Below are positions 8,488 through 16,906 of a stretch of 64,000 nt of DNA, piece by piece. The notes under the pieces were generated by a model, which did no database searches, was not told the origin of the DNA, and was given only the letters and a program-made list of their open reading frames with translations. A program made the translations under genes and the position numbers. Where the stretch lies: NCBI GenBank assembly GCA_035458525.1, contig DATHZQ010000151.1, positions 28,648-92,647 on the forward strand, read 5' to 3'. Origin of the DNA: DATHZQ01 sp035458525 (GTDB lineage: Bacteria; Actinomycetota; Acidimicrobiia; Spongiisociales; UBA5794). The stretch's first letter is position 1. Every line of letters begins with the position of its first letter.

Positions 8488-9755
8488 ACCCGTCCCTCCT
8501 CTTGTGCCTCCACGAACTTGGCGTTGATCCGGGTGCCCAGCGGCTCGACGAGCCCTGCGTGGGGGAAGCGATTGAGAGCTTCCTGGAAGAAGCCGCGCAC
8601 CTGAAGCCGATCTGCGCGCTCAGGATCGAGCCCGCGACTCATGAGGTAGTAGCGCTGTTCGTCGTCGAGCGGACCGACCGTCGAGCCGTGCCCGCAGCGC
8701 ACGTCGTTGGCGAGAATCTCGAGGTTGGGAACAGACTGCGCGGCGGCACCCTCGGACAAGATCAGATTGCGGTTGGTCTGGAACGCATCCGTGCGTTGGG
8801 CCGACTCGTCGATGCGGATCATGCCGGTGAACACACTCAGTGCTTCGTCCTCGACGGCACCCTTGAGGAACATGTCCGAACGAGTGTTGAGCCCCGCATG
8901 GTGCATGAAATACCGGTAGTCGAGGACCTGGTCGCGGTCCCCGAAGTACGCACCAAGCACCTTTGCGGACGAGCCTTGCCCTTCGAGATCGACGGTGAGA
9001 TGGAGACGGGAGAGGCGAGCTCCGATGCCCGCTTCGGCGAGCACGAGGTTGGCGTCCCGCCCCACGACTGCACGGGCATGCGCGATGGAGCGGCTCGTTC
9101 GGGCGAGATCCTGGACGACGGAGATCTTGACGTTGGATGCGTTCCCAGCCACGACCTCGAGCCGTGGCACCACGAGGGTGTCGACGCCGCCCGTCGAGGC
9201 GAAGTTCACGACCACCGAAGCAGTGGCGGCTTCTTCGGCGAGGACGACGATGCGGGGGAATGTCACCGCATGCGGCGTCGCCGCGTGAACATCGACCACG
9301 ACGAGGCCGGAGTCTGCGCCTCGGCCGACGTGCACGACGGTTGCGTCGGGTCCGAAGGCTCCGTGCGCGGCGGAGAACACGTCGGTATTGTCCGGCACGC
9401 CGACTGCCGAAGCGTCCTGCATCGCTACTTGAACGACTTCAGGTGCGTTGGCCAAGGAACCGAGCCACACCCGGTCGGAGGCGCCGTCTGGCGCAGTCGC
9501 CACGAACCCGTCCACCACGGTGATGGTGTGGGTAGCCGCAAGGTTGGCGAGTTCTGCGCCGGGCTCCGCCGGCTGGTCGACGAGGGCGAAGTCGTCCAAT
9601 GCGAAGTCGAATTCGACGTAGCGCCACAACTCCTCTGCGGGGTCTGGCATCGACAGCTTCCCGAAGTGGTCGAAGGCTGCGGCGCGCTGCTGTGCGCGCC
9701 ATGGTGGCTCACCTGCAGAGACGCGGGCGACCGCGACGGCATCGAATGGGTTCAC
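8484..9755 (-). CDS. sufD: SUF scaffold protein SufD
   Basis: 423-residue SufD-like member of the SufB/SufD beta-helix family; partners with SufB and SufC. Typical segments are LDYRYFMHHAGLNTRSDMFL, the SEGAAAQSVPNLEILANDV region and CGHGSTVGPLDDEQRYYL near the C-terminal helical part. The N-terminal part (PWRAQQRAAAFDHF) matches SufD rather than SufB. There is no strong RBS at 9755. A direct repeat of GGGTTCACG (or very similar) lies immediately upstream. Confidence 0.92.
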   Translation of the reverse strand: MNPFDAVAVARVSAGEPPWRAQQRAAAFDHFGKLSMPDPAEELWRYVEFDFALDDFALVDQPAEPGAELANLAATHTITVVDGFVATAPDGASDRVWLGSLANAPEVVQVAMQDASAVGVPDNTDVFSAAHGAFGPDATVVHVGRGADSGLVVVDVHAATPHAVTFPRIVVLAEEAATASVVVNFASTGGVDTLVVPRLEVVAGNASNVKISVVQDLARTSRSIAHARAVVGRDANLVLAEAGIGARLSRLHLTVDLEGQGSSAKVLGAYFGDRDQVLDYRYFMHHAGLNTRSDMFLKGAVEDEALSVFTGMIRIDESAQRTDAFQTNRNLILSEGAAAQSVPNLEILANDVRCGHGSTVGPLDDEQRYYLMSRGLDPERADRLQVRGFFQEALNRFPHAGLVEPLGTRINAKFVEAQEEGRV

Positions 9756-9817
9756 GTGGGTTCACGCTCCGAGTGGGGGGAACGCGCGGAAGGATACCCC
9801 GGTCCGCAGACGCACCC

Positions 9818-9930
9818 CAAAAAGACCGGACATTGGCTTTGCATTGATCGCCGGCTCGCCTAACGTTTCGCCCTTGCCGAGCCGCGGTAGGGAATTCGCG
9901 GCCGAACCCGAGAACAAAGGGGCTCAGGCA
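9818..9930 (+). promoter_or_regulatory. Promoter and structured leader, possible ydaO-type (c-di-AMP) riboswitch
   Basis: The region before the M23 peptidase can form competing stems. GGCTCG (9853-9858) can pair with CGAGCC (9878-9883). GAGCC (9879-9883) can instead pair with GGCTC (9921-9925). GCCGCG (9881-9886) pairs with CGCGGC (9897-9902) around a GTAGGGAATT loop. The stretches GCCGCGGTAGGG and CCGAACCCGAGAAC resemble the 3' half of ydaO/yuaA elements, which often control cell-wall hydrolases in Actinomycetota. A promoter-like TTGCAT-N16-TAACGT overlaps the 5' part, which weakens the riboswitch reading. No covariance search was possible. Confidence 0.4.
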
Positions 9931-9933
9931 CTC

Positions 9934-10695
9934 ATGACTTCACGACATCTCCTGGTCGCGCTCGCCGCCCTCCTGGCGGCAGCACAGATCCTGATCGGAC
10001 CCGGCGCGTCGGCTCCTGCGGAGGCGGCCGAAGCGGTATCGCTCACGTGTTTCCCGCACGAACCGACCGACATGGTGTATCACGACACATGGGGAGCGGC
10101 CCGATCCGGCGGCCGCGGCCATCGCGGCACCGACATCATGAGCCCCAAGGGCACTGAGGTGCGTGCCGTCGCCGACGGCTGGGTGGAGACGCTGAAGAGC
10201 GGACCACGATCGGGCTACTACATCCGCCTCGTCCACGAGGGTGACTGGGAATCGTGGTACATGCACCTGAACAACGACACCGCCGGAACCGATGACGGCC
10301 GAGGCGGGGCCGACGCTGCGTATGCCGAGGGCCTCGACGAGGGCATTTTCGTGCGAGCCGGTCAGGTGATCGGCTACGTGGGTGACTCCGGCAATGCCGA
10401 GTGGACAGGGTCCCACACCCACTTCGAACTGCACATCAATGGACGGGCAGTGAACCCGTACCCGTACCTCGTCGACGTCGACGAAGCCTCCGCACGGCTG
10501 ATCGACCTGGTCAGTTCGGTGGCCACGCTGCCTGCGCACGAGGTGGGCGGTGCCGCCAGCGGGGAGCTCTGGGGCGAACTCGTGGCGGCATCAACCGTCG
10601 ATTGCCTGCCTGACTCTCTGAAGAACGTCATCCAGCATCTCTTCGGTGAGCTTCCCAGTGAAGGTGTTCTGCTGACTCGGGTGATAACTCGCTGA
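9934..10695 (+). CDS. Secreted M23-family metallopeptidase
   Basis: 253-residue exported protein. Residues 1-30 form a signal peptide (hydrophobic stretch LLVALAALLAAAQIL, then APAEA). The LytM/M23 zinc site is complete: HRGTDIM (HxxxD) and HTHFELH (HxH). M23 enzymes cut peptidoglycan cross-bridges or stem peptides, so a cell wall remodelling role is expected. The ATG at 9934 is chosen because it starts the signal peptide. The last 35 codons overlap the convergent uracil-DNA glycosylase gene by 105 bp, which is unusual. The upstream leader may be a riboswitch. Confidence 0.85.
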   Translation: MTSRHLLVALAALLAAAQILIGPGASAPAEAAEAVSLTCFPHEPTDMVYHDTWGAARSGGRGHRGTDIMSPKGTEVRAVADGWVETLKSGPRSGYYIRLVHEGDWESWYMHLNNDTAGTDDGRGGADAAYAEGLDEGIFVRAGQVIGYVGDSGNAEWTGSHTHFELHINGRAVNPYPYLVDVDEASARLIDLVSSVATLPAHEVGGAASGELWGELVAASTVDCLPDSLKNVIQHLFGELPSEGVLLTRVITR

Positions 10696-11277
10696 GATCG
10701 ACTGAGACCGCAACGCAACCGTGAGTCCGTGTCGAAACCGCGGGCGGGGACGCGGCAGTGCGAGGCCGAGCCTGCCGAGGCTGCGCCACAAGCTGACGTA
10801 GGCGTACGCTCCGAGGCACACGTACGCCACGACGTTGTTCAGGAGGCGCAGTTCCGCATCGAGCCACGCTCCACAGGCATCTCGCTCCGGGGGCGTCGGG
10901 CGGTTGCCGGGCGGGGCGCAACGCACCGCCCCGGTGATCCAAGCGTCGACCAGCCGCAGGCCATCTCGACGATCCCGTGACGTGGGCTGATTGGCAAAGC
11001 CATTGCGATGCAGGGCTCGAAACAGCCAGTCGCCGCTCCGATCGCCGGTGAACATCCGACCTGTGCGATTGGCCCCGTGGGCCGCAGGAGCGAGACCAAC
11101 GACGACCAGCCTTGCGTTCGGGTCTCCGAAGCCCGGGACCGGTCGTCCCCAGTACTCCTCGGTCGCAAACGCAGCCCGCCGCTCCCGCGCCACCTGCTCA
11201 CGCCACTGGACGAGACGAGGACACGCCCGGCAGTCGACGAGTGCGGCGGAGAGCTCCTCGAGTGTCGCTCCGGTCAC
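10591..11277 (-). CDS. Family 5 uracil-DNA glycosylase (UdgB type)
   Basis: Base-excision repair enzyme that removes uracil and other deaminated bases. The motif GLAPAAHGANRTGRMFTGD and the later SYHPSQQNTFTGKLT are family 5 signatures. Four cysteines for a [4Fe-4S] cluster are visible: CRAC near the N-terminus and two more in RCAPPG and RDACGAW. The GTG at 11277 forms a GTGA overlap with the upstream lipoprotein gene, giving 228 residues. The end overlaps the M23 gene convergently by 105 bp; both C-termini look genuine. Confidence 0.88.
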   Translation of the reverse strand: MTGATLEELSAALVDCRACPRLVQWREQVARERRAAFATEEYWGRPVPGFGDPNARLVVVGLAPAAHGANRTGRMFTGDRSGDWLFRALHRNGFANQPTSRDRRDGLRLVDAWITGAVRCAPPGNRPTPPERDACGAWLDAELRLLNNVVAYVCLGAYAYVSLWRSLGRLGLALPRPRPRFRHGLTVALRSQSISASYHPSQQNTFTGKLTEEMLDDVLQRVRQAIDG

Positions 11278-12785
11278 TCCGGGCGGAGGAAGCTCGTGTC
11301 GTATTGCGTGTTGGCGCTCCAGATCATCCACCCGAGCTCCCGTTCTTCTACAACGTCCTGGACCGCCATGATCTCCGCTGCGTTGAGTTGCCAGGTTTGG
11401 ATCCAAGGCCGGTAGATGGAGAAGCCCCGGTCCCGAGGAATACCGGAGTCCAGTGCGAGCGTCACCAGCTCGACGGCATGCTCGTCCGGGTCTTCGTAGC
11501 CGTTCCAGCCGGGCGCATAGGTGTAGGTGTAGATCATCGGGCTGAGCACGTCGATGGCGGTGGACAGCACCTCGGGCCGCTGACCGATGCCCTCGTCCCA
11601 ATCGCTCGTCAGCGTGATCGCAAAGATGTCTGCAGCCACCGCGCAACCCATCGGGTTGAGCAGCGCATGCGCCTCCTCGAGGAAGGCTTGGATCGTCGCA
11701 ACGCGGACTTCTTCGGTGTACCCGCCATCGACCTCGATGGTCGAGATGTCACCGTCGGACGGGAAGCGCACGTAGTCGAACTGGATCTCATCGAATCCCA
11801 GCTCACAGGCCTCCTGTGCGAGCGCCAACGGGTATTCCCATGCACCGCGGTCGGTGGCGTCGAGCCAGCCGATGTCCTTGTAGTTCCTCCACACACCACC
11901 GGTCGTGTTGTCACGGACCGCAATCTCCGGCCGGGCCCGGGAAAGGAAGTTGTCCTGGAACGTGGTGATGCGCGTGATCTTGTACAGACCGTGCGCGTCC
12001 ATGTCCGCGATGACCTGCTCTACGTCGTAGAGGAAATTCGAGTTCAGCGCTCCGATCTCACTGACCGTGGGAACCGCGCTCTCGTGATAGACCCAGCCGC
12101 CCTCATCCTTGGTGTCGATGACGAAAGCGTTGACGACAGATTGATCGGCGAGCTCGAGGAGACCGGCCCACACGTCCGGGTCTGCGGCCTTGTCACCGCT
12201 GACCCGCAAGGCCCGGATGTCGCGGGGCTCCATCTGAATCTCTACGCTGAGCGCCTCGCCGTCCCAAGAGCCCGCAGCCGGCTCCCATGCAGGCCGCGTC
12301 ACCGTCAGCTCTCCCGCAGTCGCCCGCGAAATCCGGAATGCCCCGGTGTCGTCCGTGACGGTGGTGCGGCCGTTCATAGCAACCGTCGTTCCGGGGAGCG
12401 GTTGACCGTTTGGCCCCACGACGGCGCCCTCGAGGATGTGCGGGTCCATCGTGACCTCGACGGTGCCGTCGGTCGTCTCCGGGTATGCGGCGATCGAACC
12501 TGCTGTGGCTGAGAAGCCCGGGGCCGCCACGGCGTATTGCACGAGCTCGTCGGTCCACTCGAGGCTGATGCTCCCGTCTTCATCGGTGACGAGGACCTGC
12601 CGGTCGATCGTCACGTCGGCACCACTCACTGCAGTGCCGTCGTCAACTGCGATGACGGTGAGGTTCAGGATCGGTGCCGGTGGTTCCGGAGTGAGCGCTG
12701 GATCCCCGGCTACGAGCGCGGCAGGACTGGCGCACGCGGTGGTGACGAGCGCCAGTGCGATGACTAGGAGGGGACTACGTCGCAT
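11274..12785 (-). CDS. Lipoprotein with DUF4015-type putative glycoside hydrolase domain
   Basis: 503-residue exported lipoprotein: signal peptide ending in the lipobox LVTTAC. Two carboxypeptidase-regulatory-like beta domains follow, approximately residues 40-180, marked by VSGADVTID...VTDEDGSISL and LPGTTVAMNGRTTVTDDTG. The C-terminal 320 residues form a TIM-barrel domain of the DUF4015 (GHL) type, with ALRVSGDKAAD, FVIDTKDEGG, GFDEIQFDYVRFPSDG and LSPMIYTYTYAPGWNGY. Enzyme activity on polysaccharide is predicted by fold, not demonstrated. It is coupled to the glycosylase gene by a GTGA overlap, although the two seem functionally unrelated. Confidence 0.8.
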   Translation of the reverse strand: MRRSPLLVIALALVTTACASPAALVAGDPALTPEPPAPILNLTVIAVDDGTAVSGADVTIDRQVLVTDEDGSISLEWTDELVQYAVAAPGFSATAGSIAAYPETTDGTVEVTMDPHILEGAVVGPNGQPLPGTTVAMNGRTTVTDDTGAFRISRATAGELTVTRPAWEPAAGSWDGEALSVEIQMEPRDIRALRVSGDKAADPDVWAGLLELADQSVVNAFVIDTKDEGGWVYHESAVPTVSEIGALNSNFLYDVEQVIADMDAHGLYKITRITTFQDNFLSRARPEIAVRDNTTGGVWRNYKDIGWLDATDRGAWEYPLALAQEACELGFDEIQFDYVRFPSDGDISTIEVDGGYTEEVRVATIQAFLEEAHALLNPMGCAVAADIFAITLTSDWDEGIGQRPEVLSTAIDVLSPMIYTYTYAPGWNGYEDPDEHAVELVTLALDSGIPRDRGFSIYRPWIQTWQLNAAEIMAVQDVVEERELGWMIWSANTQYDTSFLRPE

Positions 12786-12846
12786 CTTCTCCAACCCACG
12801 TGTCCGAGCAGACCAATCGTCGAGGTGGGTCTGTACAACAGTAGTG

Positions 12847-12868
12847 AGGTTCGTACGCGAACGAACCT
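12847..12868. promoter_or_regulatory. Inverted repeat in the divergent promoter region of the lipoprotein and sigma genes
   Basis: AGGTTCG (12847-12853) and CGAACCT (12862-12868) are perfect 7-bp inverted repeats separated by 8 bp. A third GCGAAC copy follows in direct orientation at 12870-12875. The spacing and symmetry suit a dimeric regulator. It does not match the CGAAC-N4-GTTCG LexA box because the half-site orientation is reversed. Regulator unknown. Confidence 0.35.
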
Positions 12869-13008
12869 GCGAACGGCTGCATTCGAGCGATTTGTCCGCA
12901 CTTTTGACGTGCAGCTGCGTCACGAACCCGTTGCCAGATGGGCGTTCCGGTGATAACTTCCGCCAGTCCCACGAGAGAGCCTTTCGATCCAATCGACGAG
13001 GGAGACCA

Positions 13009-13938
13009 GTGGCGAGAGGTGCCAAACAAGCGCCGGTCTCGGATCCCATCGGGATGTACCTCGAAGAGGTGTCGTCCCATACTTTGCTGGATGCCGAGGA
13101 CGAGGTCCGACTGGCAAGGACCATCGAGGCCGGGCGGCGAGCGCAGAGCCGGCTGGATACGGCCGGCAAACTCGCTCGGGCAGACCGGCTCGCCCTGGAA
13201 GAGGCAGTCCACGCCGGCGAGGAGGCACGCGCCGAATTCGTTCGCAGCAACCTGCGCCTCGTCATCTCGATCGCCAAGCGGTACACCGGTCGTGGGCTCG
13301 ACATGCTCGATCTCATCCAGGAAGGCAATCTCGGGTTGATGCGCGCCGTCGAGAAGTTCGACTGGCGCAAAGGATTCAAGTTCTCCACATATGCAACGTG
13401 GTGGATCCGCCAAGCGATCACCCGTGGGCTCGGCAACCACGGACGGACGATCCGGCTACCGGTGCACATGGTCGATGTCGTGCGAACGGTGCAAGAAACT
13501 GGTTTGTCGCTCCTCGAAACGAACAGGCGAGCGCCGACCGTGGACGAGATCTCGCAGATGAGCGGGCTCGATTCAGACAAAGTGGTGGTGGCCCTCAACG
13601 CTCCCACCGACTGTGTCTCGCTGGATCGACCGGTAGGCGAGGACGGAGATGCGGAGCTGAGCGACTTCATCCAGGACGACGGCGCAGTCGACCCGTTTGT
13701 CGTCGTGTCCGAGGACGCAAGGCGCGCAGAGCTGCAGCGAGCGCTCACGCTGCTCGACGAGCGCGAACGAATGGTCGTGATCCTTCGCTACGGACTGCAG
13801 GGCCACCAGCCCCGCACGTTGTCTGACGTGGGCAAAGAGCTCGGCGTGACGAGAGAGCGGGTACGCCAGATCGAGCACCGCGCTCTTTCCAAGCTGCGGC
13901 ATCCGAGTTGTGCGTACGACCTGGAGAGCCTGCTCTAG
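13009..13938 (+). CDS. Sigma-70 family RNA polymerase sigma factor (primary-like, group 2)
   Basis: 309-residue sigma factor with region 1.2 (DPIGMYLEEVSSHTLLDAEDEV), a complete region 2 (RSNLRLVISIAKRYTGRG, LDLIQEGNLGLMRAVEKFD, FSTYATWWIRQAI), region 3 and a region 4 helix-turn-helix (LSDVGKELGVTRERVRQIE). It lacks the long acidic N-terminal extension of many SigA proteins, so it could be an alternative SigB-like factor or a short principal factor. The GTG at 13009 follows GAGGGAGA. Its stop codon shares the four bases CTAG (13935-13938) with the stop of the convergent radical SAM gene. Confidence 0.92.
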   Translation: MARGAKQAPVSDPIGMYLEEVSSHTLLDAEDEVRLARTIEAGRRAQSRLDTAGKLARADRLALEEAVHAGEEARAEFVRSNLRLVISIAKRYTGRGLDMLDLIQEGNLGLMRAVEKFDWRKGFKFSTYATWWIRQAITRGLGNHGRTIRLPVHMVDVVRTVQETGLSLLETNRRAPTVDEISQMSGLDSDKVVVALNAPTDCVSLDRPVGEDGDAELSDFIQDDGAVDPFVVVSEDARRAELQRALTLLDERERMVVILRYGLQGHQPRTLSDVGKELGVTRERVRQIEHRALSKLRHPSCAYDLESLL

Positions 13939-14960
13939 AGACCGAGTCCGAGTTGCTGCGGGCTGGCGGGCGCTGCAGTCCGCACGTGGACCCGAGCCGA
14001 CCGGCGGACGCGATCTGGAACCGGCCCCCCGAACTCGCGCAGCGCTGCGTCGACGGTTGCCGCAATCCTGGCCCGAATTGCCGAAGATGCCTCGCGCCCG
14101 CCGCCGTACCAGCGGCCGTGGTCCGAAGCGAGATGCGGTCGATGTCGCTCGAGCCACTGCAAGAAGTGGTCGCGAATGCCTGGCCCGAGGTGGAGAACGA
14201 CATGGCCCACGCCGACCGCACCGGCGGCGACCGCAGCCCGGACGACGTCTCGGATCTGATCGGCACCGTCGGACAAACCGGGGATGATCGGGCCCATCAA
14301 GATCCCGGAGCGAATTCCGGTCTCGTTGAGTTCGGCGACGGCATCGATGCGGCGCTGCGGGTGCGGCGTTCCCGGCTCGGTGAGCTTCCACACGGCGGGA
14401 TCGAGCGTGCCGACCGAGAAATCAACGCGAACACGTCCGGCCCGGGCAACGTCCTGCAGTACATCGAGATCTCGCAGCACGAGGGTCGATTTGGTCAGGA
14501 TCGAAACGGGGTTGCCTCGCTCCCCGAGCACCTCGAGCACACCCCGCGTCAGCCGGTATTTGCCCTCGGCGGGCTGATAGGGATCGGTGTTGGTACCCAT
14601 GGCGATGAGATCACCGCCCCACCTGGTCGGTGCCGTCTCCGCTCGCACGAGGTCAACGGCGTTGCGCTTGACCACGATCTTGCGGTCGAAGTCCTCGCCG
14701 ATGCCGAGACCCAGGTACTCGTGGGTCGGACGAGCGAAGCAGTAGGTACACCGATGGCTGCAACCCCTGTAGGCATTGATCGTGTATTCGAACCCGAACC
14801 TCGGCCCGCCCGGGACCTTGTTGATGATGCTCTTGGCGTCGACCTCGAGAAACTCCAACCCGCGGTACTCGCCGCGGCCCGCAACTCGGCGGGCTGGAGC
14901 GAAGAGTGCGGGCTGCGCATCCGGTTGATCAGCGAGTTTCCAACGCAGGTTCTCGGCCAT
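13935..14960 (-). CDS. Rv2578c-family radical SAM protein
   Basis: 341-residue radical SAM protein with the cluster motif CSHRCTYC in NAYRGCSHRCTYCFARPTHE, and downstream TNTDPYQPAEGKYRLTR, which resembles spore photoproduct lyase and the Rv2578c group. It would use a [4Fe-4S] cluster and S-adenosylmethionine for radical chemistry; the substrate is unknown. nucS lies upstream on the same strand after about 70 bp. Confidence 0.85.
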   Translation of the reverse strand: MAENLRWKLADQPDAQPALFAPARRVAGRGEYRGLEFLEVDAKSIINKVPGGPRFGFEYTINAYRGCSHRCTYCFARPTHEYLGLGIGEDFDRKIVVKRNAVDLVRAETAPTRWGGDLIAMGTNTDPYQPAEGKYRLTRGVLEVLGERGNPVSILTKSTLVLRDLDVLQDVARAGRVRVDFSVGTLDPAVWKLTEPGTPHPQRRIDAVAELNETGIRSGILMGPIIPGLSDGADQIRDVVRAAVAAGAVGVGHVVLHLGPGIRDHFLQWLERHRPHLASDHGRWYGGGREASSAIRARIAATVDAALREFGGPVPDRVRRSARVHVRTAAPASPQQLGLGL

Positions 14961-15032
14961 GGGAGCGGGACTCTAGTCGAACATGTGTTCGATCGCTGGG
15001 GTGTCACACCGCAAGCGTCACGATCGGCTTGG

Positions 15033-15692
15033 TCAAAAGAGGCGGAGCGTGGGCGAATCGATGCCACGCAGCACGTCGTAGTCGACTTCCTTCCAACCGA
15101 TGTCTCGGTCCTCCGCCAGCGTGCGTGCCTGCGGCTTCACCTGCTGGGCAACGAAGATGCCCCGTACCGGCGCCAGCAGCTCGTCACGGTTGAGGAAATC
15201 GAGGTACCGGGTGAGCTGCTCGACACCGTCGATCTCACCCCGACGCTTGATCTCTACCGCAACGGTTCGCCCGTCACCATCACGGCACAGGAGGTCGACG
15301 GGACCCACCGGCGTCGGGTATTCACGCCGGATCAACTCGAGCCCCGCCTCGATCTCGGCGGGGGTCTCGGCAAGCAGCCGCTGCAGCTCCGATTCCACGC
15401 CATCCTTCTGGAGCCCGGGATCCTCGCCCATCTCGACGGACGTCTCGAGATGGATCTCGGCGAAGGTGATGGTCAGCTTCTCCCCTTTCGGGTTGGTGAC
15501 GACCCACCTACCGTCCTCCTCGGCGAGGTGGTTGGGGGCGTTCATCCAGTTGAGCGGCTTGTAGGCCCCACCGTCTGCATGCACTGCGACGCATCCGTCC
15601 GCCTTGACCATGACGAGACGCGTCGCCATTGGAAGGTGGGCGGTCAGTCGTCCGTCGTAGTCGACCGTGCAGTCCGCAACAACGATGCGCAT
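15033..15692 (-). CDS. nucS: Mismatch-specific endonuclease NucS (EndoMS)
   Basis: 219-residue nuclease that replaces MutS/MutL in mismatch repair in most Actinomycetota and many archaea. The start MRIVVADCTVDYDGRLTAHL and the middle WMNAPNHL are typical of the N-terminal DNA-binding part. The C-terminal RecB-like nuclease core is seen as VGPVDLLCRDGDG followed by VAVEIKRRG (E-x-K), with QLTRYLDFLNRD after it. A sliding-clamp-binding tail is plausible at the C-terminus TLRLF. The ATG at 15692 is chosen by homology; a longer frame to 15818 adds unrelated residues. Confidence 0.92.
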   Translation of the reverse strand: MRIVVADCTVDYDGRLTAHLPMATRLVMVKADGCVAVHADGGAYKPLNWMNAPNHLAEEDGRWVVTNPKGEKLTITFAEIHLETSVEMGEDPGLQKDGVESELQRLLAETPAEIEAGLELIRREYPTPVGPVDLLCRDGDGRTVAVEIKRRGEIDGVEQLTRYLDFLNRDELLAPVRGIFVAQQVKPQARTLAEDRDIGWKEVDYDVLRGIDSPTLRLF

Positions 15693-15881
15693 GGCTGCGC
15701 AGCGTAGTTGCCAAGTGCTCGAGGCCGGTCCACCGGGCGCGTGCCATCGGATCACCGACGACCGCATCGCGACCCGCAGACAGAGCAGCCGTCGCCAGTT
15801 CGGCGCCGTGCTCACCATCGACTTTGCGGGCGCACGGGCCGAGATATCAGTCGAATGGATGCCGAACCACGGCGCTTCTCG

Positions 15882-16391
15882 TCAGGACTGCCGGACGCCC
15901 GACTCGCCCCTCGCTGCCCACGTGGCGATGGTCGCGAGGATGACGACATTGAGGAGGAGCCCGACCCACGACTCCCACAAGCCGAGAGCCGTCAGCACGA
16001 CGGAAAACACGGTGACGCCAAGCACGAACCGCCACCATCCCTGCCAACCCAACCACTCGCCGGCGGCTGCTGCCACATAAGCGACGGCCACCACTGCCCA
16101 GGCGATGCCGACGACACGGAGCACGAACGGGTCGGAGATCCGCCACGCTCCACCGAGGTAGTCGAGCGACTCACCGTCCGCTGCTGCCTGGAAGGCGCGA
16201 GACGTGCCTACGAGGTGAGCGACGGCGTGGGCGAACAGGAACAGCGACACACCAGCCGACCAGAGAAAGTCGGTCGAACTCGTTCCGCCGTGGGGCCAGA
16301 ACGTGGTGGCGTCACCGTGCGCATCCACGCAGCGAGCATGCGTCCCCGTCGAATCCCATCCAAGGGGGCGAAGGTCCCGGTGAACAGGCAC
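15882..16391 (-). CDS. Membrane protein, function unknown
   Basis: Up to 169 residues with four hydrophobic segments, beginning near FLWSAGVSLFLFAHAVAHLV and ending at LLLNVVILATIATWAA. The first ~35 residues are hydrophilic and the true start may be the GTG at 16328 (148 residues). No family recognised; the layout resembles small DoxX-like or DUF membrane proteins, but no diagnostic motif is present. Confidence 0.6.
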   Translation of the reverse strand: MPVHRDLRPLGWDSTGTHARCVDAHGDATTFWPHGGTSSTDFLWSAGVSLFLFAHAVAHLVGTSRAFQAAADGESLDYLGGAWRISDPFVLRVVGIAWAVVAVAYVAAAAGEWLGWQGWWRFVLGVTVFSVVLTALGLWESWVGLLLNVVILATIATWAARGESGVRQS

Positions 16392-16427
16392 AGCCGGAGA
16401 GGCGATCGGCCCCAGCCGGAGGCCGGT

Positions 16428-16826
16428 CTAGGAAGCGGGGTGCGCCGCCGTCTGTGGACGCAGGCCGGCGAACGCACGGCCGAGCCACTCGCTGGCCCGG
16501 CGCGTGCGCTGTCGAAACCCCGGAGGCAGGTCAGCAACCAAGAACACCCACGCCACCCATCCGATGATCCAGATGCGGGCGAGCCCGGCGATCTCGAGAC
16601 CAAGGAGCAACGACCCGACGGCGAACAGGCCGAGCACGTACGGGAACGCACGGTGGAAGCCGCGCTCGTTGAGGCGAGGCCTGCGCAGGGTGTGTCCCCG
16701 CCACATCAATCCAGCGCCGAACACGTCAGCGACCAAGTCGGTTGATGCGCCGAACATACGTGACGTGAGGATCAGGAACGCCCCGGCCAGGATGTAGACA
16801 AGGCCTCGGCTGGACGGTGCGGGCAC
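16428..16826 (-). CDS. Small membrane protein, function unknown
   Basis: 132 residues with hydrophobic segments around residues 8-24, 63-80 and 84-100 and a basic C-terminal tail. The GTG at 16826 has GGAGAGGAA upstream. No known motif. It lies on the same strand as the preceding membrane gene, 36 bp away, so the pair may be co-transcribed. Confidence 0.6.
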   Translation of the reverse strand: MPAPSSRGLVYILAGAFLILTSRMFGASTDLVADVFGAGLMWRGHTLRRPRLNERGFHRAFPYVLGLFAVGSLLLGLEIAGLARIWIIGWVAWVFLVADLPPGFRQRTRRASEWLGRAFAGLRPQTAAHPAS

Positions 16827-16906
16827 GGCGTCAGGTTCCTCTCCCTGACCCAGTTGCGGGCCCCCACCCGTGATCGAAGAGCATACCAGGCGCGCTCCAC
16901 GGCCGC

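Noticed and set aside
8340..9863. 507-codon plus-strand ORF opposite sufD
   Set aside because: Shadow of sufD and the Rieske gene; no motif and no RBS.
12847..12862. LexA/SOS box in the sigma promoter region
   Set aside because: Half-sites are GTTCG...CGAAC, the reverse order of the Gram-positive CGAAC-N4-GTTCG box.
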